Shown piece after piece: positions 36,414-50,000 of a stretch of 64,000 nucleotides of DNA. The DNA is taken from NCBI GenBank assembly GCA_025642065.1, contig JAODUP010000410.1, forward strand, positions 1 through 64,000, written 5' to 3'. How positions within the stretch are numbered: position 1 is the stretch's first letter; the number at the start of each line of letters is the position of its first letter. Made by a program: the position numbers and the translations under genes. Under the pieces are notes generated by a model. The model worked only from the letters and a program-made list of their open reading frames with translations, was not told the origin of the DNA and made no database searches. Source of the DNA: Paralvinella palmiformis. Taxonomy: Eukaryota > Annelida > Polychaeta > Terebellida > Alvinellidae.

Positions 36414-38927
36414 GTTTCAGATAAATGTTTTACAGGTGTCATTGTAAAGTGACATCGCGAAAAAGAAAATTAATTTGGAAAACGGTTTTAGTAATTTATC
36501 GTTGGTAGTCTTTAATGATTCTAACGATCTGTTAATTATGGTGTGTATTGTTCTTAGCCTGTGTTTGAAGCTACCGAATGAGATAAATCGTCGTGTTTCG
36601 AGGCTTTTAAAGATAGGCACCATAGCTGTTTAAACTAACTAAAATAATTGAATATACAATCTACGATAAACAACAACAAAACTATGTTACCACAATTACT
36701 TAAAGAGAGAATTTGTTTGTTTTAGAAACACCTAGGTGTTGATTGTCTACTGATAACGTTAATGGTAACTTACCCCATATTTAAAGAGTTTTTGTATTCT
36801 TCTCGAAACACATCTAGCCGCTAGAAGAGTATTGAATTCGTGATTTTCATCAATATTCTCTATCATGTGAATGATTCCACAGAATATCGCGCTCTTGGTC
36901 AATTCGCCTCTACAAGGGTAAAGGAATTGTAAGTAAACTTAGGTTTAATAATAAACACACATACACACGAACAAACACACTCGAACACACATACACAGAC
37001 GCAAACAGACAAATACAAATCAGACTTTCATTCCCAGTAATGTCTCTGTTTGTGAACTGTTTCTGTAAGGAGTTCCCTGGTGTGATCCATCTGTTTACAC
37101 GTGTGTGTGTGTGTGCGTGCGCGCGCACGTCTCTGTGTCTCTGTGCGGGCAGTCATATAGTCACCTGCATTGAATGATCAGTTGGTGAGGTCTTAATTCC
37201 CTCCTTTCGCAAAGTTCAAACTCGAAATTACGGAATATTGTAGCCAAGAGGACTAGATTGTATTTGATGTTATTACGTTGCCAGTTGATTGATTCAAATG
37301 AAAAATAGTAAACAAAGACTTCAATTGACTTTGATGAAGACTTCTTTTGAACCTTTGTTTGAAACAAGAGAAAACTGTCTGATGAGATTCCGGATCCACA
37401 AAACGGCTGCATGATTAATTTGATGATACACGAAATAAATAGCACATGCTCAATTATAATAAAATATAACGATAACCTTTTTTGTTGATTCAACTAAAAA
37501 TATACTACATTCAATAAACTCAGATACATCACGTAAACGACGTTTACGTCTAACTTTGATTGATTTAAACTGTCTCTGCTCGTCATCAGACCAGGAGTTC
37601 GATGATGAATGAAGTTCCTTTAAGAAATTAAAGAAACAAAAAAGAAGTTAATACCTTAAAGTAAATTATGGAATGGATATATGATTAATAAACTAGAAAT
37701 ATAACACTGAGGAATGTTTATGATAATAAAGACGAACTGAGTTTGAAATGAGAAACGACGATGAGATTGTCAGGTTGAAGTATTTGACACACACACATGC
37801 ACACACGCGCACACACACACGCATGCACACACACACACACACACATATATATACATACATATATATATAGGTTCGTGTTTTCTTTTTACCAACATTGTTT
37901 GATATAAAGGGTTAGTGACGAGTAGGTCATAGCATTTATTGGATTTGTATGTTTATGAGGTATTTGACCCTCCAGCAAATATCACAAGGCATATTATGCT
38001 GCGGTTGAGAAAGTTCCGTTTTCTATGCGTGGATACCATATTTCCCGGCCCCTGCATTCAAGAAAAGTTGATCTAGAGCTGTATAATCCATGTACTATTT
38101 GCATCTTTGGAGGCACGCCGTTTAAGTGTTCGGTTTGGTTATCCAGCATTTAAATGACTGTAACAGGCACAGTACGCTCTTAAAGCATTATAAGTACTCC
38201 TGACTCAGGAATAGAAACACTGCATCTCATCTCGAGCGGTGGCATTGGACACGACTCGCGCGGTTGGTGTGTTTTTATGACCACTTTAGTTGCATATAAA
38301 ATTCACCTTGGTTGTATGTGGGAATAGAATTATCTTTCTTAGGTCCAGTTATGTCCAGTTTGTACTATGAGATTCAAAATTAGCTCTAATCTGCTTGTCA
38401 TAAATAACATATAAGAACTACAATAGCAGACGTTAGGTCAGGTTTGAAAATGATAGCATAGTTCAAACAGTACGGAAGCTATGACGCGCTAATACGGTCT
38501 ACTTCAGAGCAGATGTCAGTCTTTTAATAGCAATTAAGATAAACAGTTTTAATAGTAGTCGCTTCATGACGCCTGCCCGTTGTAAAAACTGATCTTTGAA
38601 GACAGTGACAATTGGGTTATATGGTTTATATAGTATTGCTTTGAAGAAAGATACAGCAATTATAAAATAGCTATACATAGGGCTGCTTAGATAATTAATC
38701 TAAACATTCTCACTACTGCCGTGATCTGACTTGGGTGTTCTACTCCCAAACTCCACGGCTGTAGGTGATTCGCTTTTTGTTTTTGCTTGGGGGCTTAGGG
38801 ACTGGTGAGACATTACAATGTCTCAGCAAGAAAAGTCGCCCCTCTGGATTCAGTCCCCTGAAGAAACGTCCAGAGTTTGAATTCACGGTTCGAGATTCTC
38901 TGTGCCTGTGCCTTATTATACACAGCT

Positions 38928-39013
<86 letters not shown>

Positions 39014-39724
39014 ATATATATATATATATTATTCGTTTCAAGCTTAAAATGCCTAACCTTGACTAACATAAAGTATTTATAAAAAGCCATTCTCTTCATA
39101 ATGCGATGGATTTTTTCTAAATGATAATTAATCTCTGCTACAAACGAGACATTTTAGTATCTTCTTTCAATCATAATTATAAACAAAACCCATTCTTACC
39201 TGGTATTTTTCATTGAGTATCAAGATACATTTAACTCGTTCATCATACACACATTTCCAGAAGGTTTCGATCTCATCTGACATGGTCGTTATCAAATAAT
39301 AATCATGCATTCTAAAACTCTAAAACAACAGGATAAAATATATCGTAAACAAAGTCATCTTTTGTTATTATGCTGAAGTGTGAACTTTGTTTCGGAAAAT
39401 AGAAATCGATAAATTTAGAAACTAAATTCACTTAAGATGATTAATTTGATTAAATGTTTAGAAATAATCCTCTTACATCAACGGAGATGAAACCATCTGA
39501 TGAAGATCGATGTACAAACGATATGAAAATAATTGAAAACAAAATGGAATTGTTTTATTTCATACAACAAATCTGTCAGCGTTTGTGGGTGTGTGTGTAA
39601 GTGTGTGTTTATATGTTTTTGCCTATGTATGTATGTGTGTGGGGAGTGCGTGTGTGAGTGCGTGGGCGTGTTTGTGCGTGTGGCAATGAAGATAATGCGA
39701 ATAAGATAAATGGATAGGAAATAG

Positions 39725-39812
<88 letters not shown>

Positions 39813-41436
39813 AGGTAAAGTGACGTCTGCTCTTTGTGGAACTATTTCTATTTCCTTCAGATGACGAAATGTCTTTAAAAAAATATTTATTTAATTTTAA
39901 TAATAATAATAATAATATAATCTTCTGATACCGAAGACATCTTCGTGAAATAAAACTAATCCGTTATACGTATTACAATATTACAATACCAAAGGTCATA
40001 ATGCAGGCAAATAATTGTTTAATAAGTTTACAATAATTATGATATATATATATAGTGTTTGCCGAATGTTCGGCATTCCACGATATTCCGTTATTAATAT
40101 TTAGCCTTGATCTCTTTAAAACAGTACCATCTTGTTGATGATGTTTATAAATCTGCCATCTACATGTTTACTTAGTGAAACTGATTGTCATAAGTTGGAA
40201 ATGAAGTAATTTTGCTGAAACGTAAATAAACGTCAACTAATCTGAATTTGACAGTTCGGAACTGTGTTGAGGAATATAATCCTGCTCTAAAATGGTAACA
40301 ATTCTGATGTAAAACAGATCCATTAATGCAAAAATGACATATATATTAATTTTCTCATTCTTGTGCAAAATTTCGCACAACGCTCTACCCAAATAGTCAG
40401 TGTTTCCATAACATGTCGAAAATGGATCAAACATTCACATTAATTATTGATAACATCGTGAATAACATCGAAATATGCCTTATGATCGACGACCATTTGA
40501 ATATTTTAATTTCAGTATTTGATCGGATGGTCAGTAACGATGTTTTTCTGAATTCGTGCACGCCCCGTTTCCGGTATTAGTCTGTGTATGGCCTAAGTAC
40601 ATTTAACTCATTAAATAAGTAATATTCTCTATATAAACAAATAACTATTTCAACGTTTAGATCCTATGATAACGAGTTAACCTTCGAGTTTTATCTGACG
40701 ATGTTAACAGATGTCGTGGGGCAGAGAGTCACCTTCAAATGTCAACAAAAAATAGGACCGATTTATTAATACTATCTACCAAACATAGTCTTAACGATGA
40801 CAACATGACGCATGTTCACGATGGGACCACCCAATTTGACGTTCATCTGAATCAAGTGAAGATCGTTCACTATTAATCCAAGTCACAATACATCACTCAA
40901 AATGACTACCCACAAACCTGACATCTGTTTACTAAAATAAATCCATTCTACTCTTTGTATTGACAGTTTCTTAACAAATTGTGGACTCAGGACAACTGCT
41001 TATTCTTTGATAATTTGTTCCTTTTTGAACATGTGTATAAGTGTACGTGTGTGTGTATGTGTCCGCGCGTGTATTTGTGCGCGCGTGTGTACGTAAATAT
41101 TTCGAGGAACACGCGGGGTCGTGCGTTCCTGAAATGTTTCCTTTTCTTTTTGTTAAACCCCTGACGCCAATTAATTTTAAATTACTGAAATAATCACCAA
41201 GTTAGAGCATTTCAACCAATTAACAGTAACACCGCCAGATATTGTTCTATTAACATTTGGAATTGCTAAACAGTGATATATACACACACATACATACATA
41301 TACACACACACCCACATACATACATACATACATACATACATACATACATACATACATACATACATACATACATACATAAATACATACATACATGCATACA
41401 TACATGCACACATACATACATACATGCATACATGCA

Positions 41437-41501
<65 letters not shown>

Positions 41502-43438
41502 CACACACATATTGGATCATATTTAATTATGCTATACCATAAACTCTCCTTTATATGGTTGATCTACAACTCTGGGGTGTGGTCTATAAATATAGTCTTT
41601 AGTACAAATTTTATCGAGCAGAGCTTCGTATAAAAAGGTATGCTGGTTCTGTTGAAAGATAAAAAATACGGTAACATACACGGCACGGGTACAAAGACAC
41701 CGAGTTCTGATCTTTATAAGGCCCAGTAATAAATTAGTAATAATAATAGGAGTAAGAATAAAAATACTACTAATAACAATAATAACAATAGTGCATATAC
41801 ATTCTTTTAACAAGTATATCCATACCAAAGTGTGCATCATGTATGGCCCTTGTTGGTGTATTTTACGTACACATCCAAATACGTCAATAATCCGCTCAGA
41901 AGTTATTTCTTTCAGCAATATGTCGAGGGCAATAAATGTTGTCGTGCGATTAATACCGGAGCTTTAATGATAAAAACAATTATTAATAACTCATGCAAGC
42001 TTCTGGTAGAGTATAAGAAAGTAAAATAAAACATAATTATGATAGCTATTTTATTTTTGGTTGTAACATGTTATCGTTGGCAATCATATCAATTGTGTAG
42101 GACTGTTCAGGTAAAAGGTAAACAAGTGCAAGGTATCAAACAACTTTAGGCGAAATAGTAAGTATTATCTTTCGACAGAACGCCAATATATAGGACAAAG
42201 ATAGTGATGACACAGGATTGCACACACAGAGGTGTCATTCGTGATCAATGTGGCTTATTGGAGAACGTGGACGACTGGAGACCTTCGGAATGTTTATAAT
42301 CGGGCTGGATGAAGTACTGATTTGCCATTGAAGTTTCGTAATAAAAACAAAACGGTCACCTGTTTTATAATTGACGAATGAATCAATCGGTTTGCTATTA
42401 TAAAATAAAATTATATTCATCAACAAAGTGTAGACGTTGTATAAAATTCGCTTTCGTAATATGGTGCGTCGGCAGTCAACACTCGATTATTGGAATATTG
42501 GGCTATCGAAAAATTGGGCTATCGAAAAATTGGGCTATCGAAAAACTGAGCTATCGAAAACATTGAGCTGTCAGAATATTGGGCTTTCTGAAAACAGAAA
42601 ACTCCGTTCAGTTTATTCCCGCCAGTCACTTATCTACAGCTTAATTGTTCGTATTATAATATAATATAATATAATATAATATAATATAACATAACATAAC
42701 ATAACATAACATAAATAACATAACATAACATAACATAACATAACATAACATAACATAACATAACATAACATAATATAATATAATATAATATAATATAAAA
42801 TAAATCGTCAAAACAGGTAACAGTGGTTTAAGGATCTGACAATAGTATTATCCCTGACTCTAACTGGATTCAACCCAGCATACACTTCACCTCCTAAGGG
42901 AGCATTCAACGCATGCCGCCATAATAGCCGCACAACATTAATCAGACACATAGCCATCATGTCTTGTCGGGTTCTCATTTCTGGCTAAGAGAACCAGTCG
43001 TCAACATCACAGCATTGCAGCAGTACAACTAATTGTACCATTACGACTAGACTTTAAGCGAGCCCGTGCTTGCATATGTGTGTGTGTTTGCTTGTATGTG
43101 TGCTTGTATGTGTGTATATGTGTGCACGCGTGTGTGTGTGCATGGATGCATCCGTGCGTCTGTGTGTGTGATTCCAACCTACTCGCTGTATACTATTAGT
43201 GGCCCTGAGCTGATGTTGTCCAATGCATGGACTCTCCTCAGAAATTCGATTAAAGTAAATGAGCCGTAAACTGGTCTTCCCAAATCTCTCCAAGACGTAA
43301 ATATAAATTGGTTGACTATTAGAGACTGTCCCTGATAAATAGAAATAGGTACTAGTTCTGTTATGATTATCTCTCTCTATCTCTCTCTCTCTCTCAGGCA
43401 CGCACGCACGCATGCACGAACACACGCACGCACGCACG

Positions 43439-43479
<41 letters not shown>

Positions 43480-43980
43480 CGTGTCAAGCTTAACTCTTTC
43501 TTTAAGGCACAGTTTCCTCTTGATGTAGTCAGCGTATTCTGATACGGATATTATTTCCGCAGTGATTCCGTCATTTTGGTCCTGATCACAAGATTCGTAT
43601 GATAAATACTGATTGCGGAGCTGAAAAGAATTACCTTTTCAAGAGAAGTCGAAATGACAGACACTCAATATTTCTAATGAAAATAATGATCTTTCTTTAA
43701 GAAAGAAAATACAATAATCTGAGCACCAGTTTGCTAGTCGTCAACCTGAAACGTTTATTGTCTGAAATTGTGTCTTTGTATTATTGGAGTTTAAGAAGAT
43801 GAAGTGATAACGGAAAAAATACATAACTTCCCATCTGTTACCTTCTTTTCTCCCAAAAGATCCGTCAACATTATTACTCTGTTACTCCTAAAACGCAATG
43901 CCATCTTCCAGACATCATTCATATGTTTAGGTGGTACACCTAAAGTACAATGTTATTATCACATTTAGCCGTTATGAAGG

Positions 43981-44018
<38 letters not shown>

Positions 44019-47000
44019 GCGGGAAAAAAAGAAGAGATTTTCCTGGGTGTGAATAAGTATAATATTATGTGTATTTCTTTTTTATCTTTAAGTAATATTA
44101 GAATATTAGAGGGACACGGTAATGAGTGGGTGTGTCAGGTAGTGAGTGAACTGCAGTAAATTTGGAGAGCAGATGATCATATCTTCTTTCTTACCTTCTA
44201 AGGCAACAAAAACCTTTTTCTCGCGGTAACCCTACAGCGAAGTAGAAAACCAAGTTATCGAAATGCAAACGAATGTTATCAGGTTATAATACTCTGAGAT
44301 CGTTAAAATAACCTTTATTAGAGCAGGGTATTTTAGTAGTAACTCCGTCCTGGCCGGGCCCAAGCCTGGATGGAAAAGGACGAGGAATGAGTGTGTGGCC
44401 AGCACCCCATCGTCGTAACAAACCCTACTCGCTACGGGAAAGTCGACACGAGAATTTACGGGGAACACTTGCATGGAAGAGGAAGGGTCTCCATCACAGG
44501 ACATAGCACCCTTGTTTCGACCAGATACAGTACTGTGGGAACATGGAATGTGAGATCCATGCACCATATAGGAAAGACGGTGCGAGTAGCAGCGAAAATA
44601 ACCACCTACAAGCTTGCACTTCTAGGGATCAGTGAGATAAGATGGACCCAGACAGGACAAAGAAGAATGTGCCTTTGCCGCTCGTGTTCGACTGTTGTTT
44701 ACTGGTGATTTCTGATTCTTCAAAAAGAGGCTGTGCCAAACAAGCGACAGCCTGGGGATACTCCCCGAACTACAAGCAATCAACAAAGACGAATATCCAC
44801 GGGAGAGCTGTTGTTTTTCTCTGGATATTGGGAATATGATGCCCCCACATAGAAGGAGTAACATTCATTTTATCAACAGTGCCGCAGGGGGAATTTATAG
44901 GATCGGGAATGCATAGACAGCGAATCACAGAAACAGAAAATCAAGATGAACATCATTCAGTGCTAAGGACCACCGAATGATAGTGATGAAGAAACTAAAG
45001 ATGAATCCTACAGCAGGCTACAAAATAGCCTAGACAAGTGCAGAGAAGCTCTGACTATTCTCATGGGAGATTGGAAGCGATAATAAGGGATGCGAAGAAC
45101 TTATGGGGCAGCCATGGTGTAGGAGAGATGAACGAGAACGGACAGAGATTTGCGGACACATGTGCAATAAGTAACACTACCATTGGGGGTAGCAAGTTTA
45201 CACATAGAATGATACACAAGACCACATGGGTGTCACCTGATCATTTGACAGAGAACCAGATGTATCACATTTGCATAGGAAAGAGATTTAAAGGTCATCT
45301 GAAGCTGTGATAGTGAAGAGGGGTGCAGTGTAGGCATCTGACCAACACCTACTGATTTCTAGACTGAATCTGAAGTTGAAGAAAAAATGGATGATGACAG
45401 CAACAAACAGACGAAAGTGCAGCGTCGGCCTCTTGAAAGATCTACAGATAAGAGAGGAATACCCGATGAACATTGGTAATAAAGTTCAAGTGTTACTGGA
45501 GTATTATGAAGAAGAACCAGACCTGAACATCCTGTAACAGAACATCAAACAGATACTGACAGCATATTGCCAATAAGTCACTGGCCTGATGAAGCCGTAA
45601 GAGAAAGATTGGATTACAGCAAAAAGTTGACGCAGGATCGAGGTGCGAAAGGAGAAGAATCAGAAATCACCAGTAAACAACAGTCGAACACGAGCGGCAA
45701 AGGAACATGCACAGGAATAGCACACAGCGAGGCAAAGAAGAGTGTAACACTGGACAAATGAAAATACATCGACAGTCTGGGAGAAGTGATAGAACAGGCT
45801 GCAGGCAGCGGAAACACGAGACAGCTGTATGACACTACCATGATACTAGTAGGTAAGTATAGCAAGCCAAAATGACCAGTTAAAGACAAGCAAGGGAGGA
45901 ACATCAAGAAAACTGTGCAACAACTCAACAGATGGACTAAACAGATATACAACCAGGAGTAGTGGACCTACCAATCAAACGTGACAAGCCTACCAAGGAA
46001 GAAAACGGGAGGACCATAAAGCACACGAAAAACATTAAAACAGCTAGTTCGGAAGACGTCCCATCAGAAGCACTCTAGACATACATCATAGACACTTTTG
46101 TGGATCTATTGTACCACCTCTTTAAAATATTTTGGAAAAAGAATAGGTGCCATCAGAATCGAGAGAGCGATACCTGATACAACTCCCCAATAAAGGAGAC
46201 CTCAGCAACTGTTCCAACAACAGAGGAATCACACTTCTGTTAGTGCCCGGGAAAGTCTTCAACGGAATTATCTACTACAACATTTAGGGATACCAACTAA
46301 ACTGGTTATATTGATTAAGTACAGCTACTAAGAAATATAAGCTTCAGAGTAATCCAAGGATGACAACTAACCAAGCGTTTCAAAGTGAAGACTGGAGTTA
46401 GTCAAGGTTTCTTGTTGTCCCAATCCCTCTTCCTTCTGATCATCGACTGGATTATGAAGACATGCACAAAGCAGAGAAAACAATGGAATCCAGCGGAAAC
46501 TAAAGATGCAACTTGAAGACCTGGACTTTGCCAACGATCTGGCACTGTTGTCCCACAGCCATCAACAGATGCAGGATAAGATGACTGAACTGGCAGTCAT
46601 CTCTTCAAGAGTGGGCATAGATGTACACAAAGGCAAGACAAAAGTCCTAAAGGTAAATGCAGCCAGCTCAGAGTCTGTCAAACTGGAAGGGGATGAAATT
46701 GAACAGGTAGCGACCTTCACGAACATGGGTAGTATCATTGACAAGCATTGTGGTACGGAAGCAGTTGTCAAAGCGAGGATTGGCAAGGCGAGAGGAGCAT
46801 CTATGCACCTATTTAACTTTAACGTGGACTCCGTACTAATATATGGAGCAGAGACATGGAGGACAACTAACACCACCACTGATAAAGGCCACAAACCATC
46901 AGTAATAGTAACTTGTGGGACAGAACACACCAACGGAATGCTGGAGATGAGATCCACAAGGAAGAAGGACATGTAGATGTTGAAGAAACATGTGGAGAAG

Positions 47001-50000
47001 GGAATAATCAGACAGACACTAAGATGACAGGTTACAGCTGGAGGGAGCTCGAAATAAAATCCCATGATAGAAGACTCTGGAAAACTGTGGTCAACGGCCT
47101 ATGTTCCAGTAGAGACGATGGACATAAGAAGAAGAATTATAGTTATGACACTATATACAAATTAGATTAATCTCTACGCTATACCGTTGTTAATATTATA
47201 TTATTGCTACAATTATTACAATTATTACTTATAAGTAGTAATAGTTGTAGTAGTAGTAGTAGTAACAGTAATAGTAATAGTAATAGTAGTAGTAGTTGTT
47301 GTAGTAGTAACAGTAGTAGTAATAACAGTAATAGTAGTAGTAGTAGTAGTAGTAATAACAGTAATAATAGTAGTAATAGTAGTAGTAGTTGTAGTAGTAG
47401 TAACAGTAGTAGTAATAACAGTAATAATAGTAGTAATAGTAGTAGTAGTTGTTGTAGTAGTAACATGGGCAGTAGTGGTATAATTCTACCTCTATCAGTA
47501 CAATTAATAATGTTATTTATTACTGATATTATGATACATCTACGTTTATAAGAAGCGAAATAAAAGCTTTACATACGTCAATGTAGCTGAAATCAATAGA
47601 TTTATCAGTCGTAGTAGAGGGTTTTGTGGTATCAGGAGACAACTTCATTAACGACAGCAATTCCTGAAATTAGTCAATTAGATTAAATTAATACTTGGTC
47701 AATTCAATCATTTCTTCTAACAATAATTGGCTACAGATAAAGAGATATACCGAATTTGTTACTAAATGAAGATACTTACTTCGTACTGGTCAACGGCAAA
47801 TTTCTTAATTTGAGTCATGTCTATATATTCGTCAATATACGGTTCAAATAAAAAGCATCTGTCTTCGTTACTGGATGACTTAATAACGTCTAAATAAAGG
47901 TTGTTAATATTATTATATATGAGGTTATTTATAAATTATATTGTCTGTAATAATTAGGTAAATATATGTAAATAGAATTGTTCTATTAGAAGTATGAAAA
48001 TTGTTTATTAAATACAACGCAATAACCATTTGATCTCACAATTCATAATTTGCTAAGGACAGAAATGTAAATATCCGACATTTTTTCTAGACTAGGCTGC
48101 CATGGTCTATTGACAATATATGTGTTGATAATACTGCACCACACCCGACTATATGGTGAATTATTCGATTATCTGAAAACTTGATTATTGGGCCATTTCG
48201 TGTCGCGAATGTGACCAGGTGGAGAGGTGCGGTGGGGGGGGGGGTGGGGGCGAGGGCCAGCACTTTGGCGATGAGGCTACTTTTACCAAATATTAAAATA
48301 AAAGACAGAAGTACACAAACAAAAAGTGTTCTCCCTGGAAAGCAACTATTAGCAGATAAGTTCAAATATGTTTAAACACTTAACAAAGAGATTTGCAAAT
48401 ATGTCTAAACTATACGTAGTCTTTCTTTCATTTGTCTTGACACACGAAATAAAATACAGCATTAAAACCCGGTGCTTGAATAAAACGAAGTAACACATAA
48501 CGGCATAAAAATTAAACCAAATTACCCGTAAGGGAATATTTAAATAGAAAAATGAGTTGAAGTGTGTATTTTAAAGAAAATATGTTCATCTCACCTCCTG
48601 TTTTCACGCCAATAACAGGAATCTGAAATTCATTGAGTTCAATAAAGCTTGGGATACAGCGCGAATATTCCAATTAAAGTATTTGTTCTAATCACATCAG
48701 CTTTATGATAAACCGACAAAATGGGTTTTAAGTTACTTACCCCATCTTCGGTCGATTCATTATTCGTGGGTTCCGTGCCGCTTTGATCTGCTTCTGATTT
48801 CGCTCCAAATGATTTGGCATTTGGTTTGTAAATAAACTTATATGTGTAGGTACCTAAATAATGATATGGTTATATACGACTAAGATAACACTACACATCT
48901 ACACGTGCCTTGTTATATGTCTACTAAATGTGTTTTCTGTGAACATTGATATTAATAAATAACTAGAAAAATAATACTGTAGTTTCCACATATTTTCAAG
49001 TGATTTATATAACTAGATTTAAATAGTAATAATATTAGCTGAAACAGGTAATACCAGAAGCTTGGAAGAATAGGAAAAGACAAATTTTGAGGAATTACTT
49101 TCAATTTGGAGTTTGCACTTCACCAAGGTTGTGTATCGTTATGCGATTGTTTATATTAATATTCTTTTTAAAACCTGTCCCTCATCTATGACGAGTACTA
49201 ACGTTATTGACGTCGAGATAGGATGTCGTTGTTATACGTATCACGGAGATTTTAGTGTGATTAGCTGACTGGGATTTATTTTAACAAAACAATTTTACGG
49301 ACGAGAAAATAAAATAGATCTTAAAATATCCTCGTTCACTTCAGGATGTGGAAAGAAAAATGGAAATCAGCTAATAATTAAATGTCTTCTGCAAAATACC
49401 TATTTTTCAAGCGTATGATGTGCATAAATAAGGGAAAAAGTAGACAATCATGTGAAGAAAGACCCATGTTATGAGACTTGGTAATTAGATCGATGTGTCT
49501 AGAGATTGCTAGGATTATTGGCGGGTACCAGATTTGTTATTAGAAACATGAAATTGTCCCCAGTCATAATGTGACATGTTGTGCATGATGTCACTAAATA
49601 TTTAATAAGCGGACTAACCATTTATTTCAAGGTACAGATTTATGAGAAAGAAATAATGATGCTTAAAATATTTATCACCTCATGTAAATCTACATCAGTT
49701 AATCGAAAAGGATGGCCAGCCTAGGGTATTCATTAATGACCATATCTGCTGCTCAAATGGCTTCTGGTTAGCCTTAATATAGAGAAACTACGCTTTTCTT
49801 CCGCAGATGTGACAGGCAGAGTACATACTAATTCCAGTAAAATTATAATGTTCGGAAAGGTAAATCGGCACCGTCAGACTGCCTGAACCACACACTGAAC
49901 CGTCTGGATACCTCGCTATCTAATTACGTCGGAGGTGGCATGTCGTCATGCCATGATTCAAATTGTTTTTCGGGGGGAGGCATCCATAGTTTGACAATTA

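Larger units (their letters stand above)
32960..49250 (-). repeat. Right arm of large inverted duplication
   Basis: Reverse-complement counterpart of 255-18250. Exon lengths match one for one where no lesion occurred. Intron identity looks around 90 percent in unbroken stretches, judged by eye. Right-specific insertions are at 33895-34350, 35483-36118, 37790-38960 and 44335-47140. The outer boundary near 49250 is approximate. Confidence 0.8.

Noticed and set aside
41177..41633. Long repetitive frames on both strands
   Set aside because: CATA/CA microsatellite artefacts.
46562..47065. 167-codon minus-strand frame
   Set aside because: Antisense to the RT of the plus-strand RTE-like LINE.
47179..47551. 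Poly-Leu and poly-Ser frames
   Set aside because: AGT/AAT triplet array.
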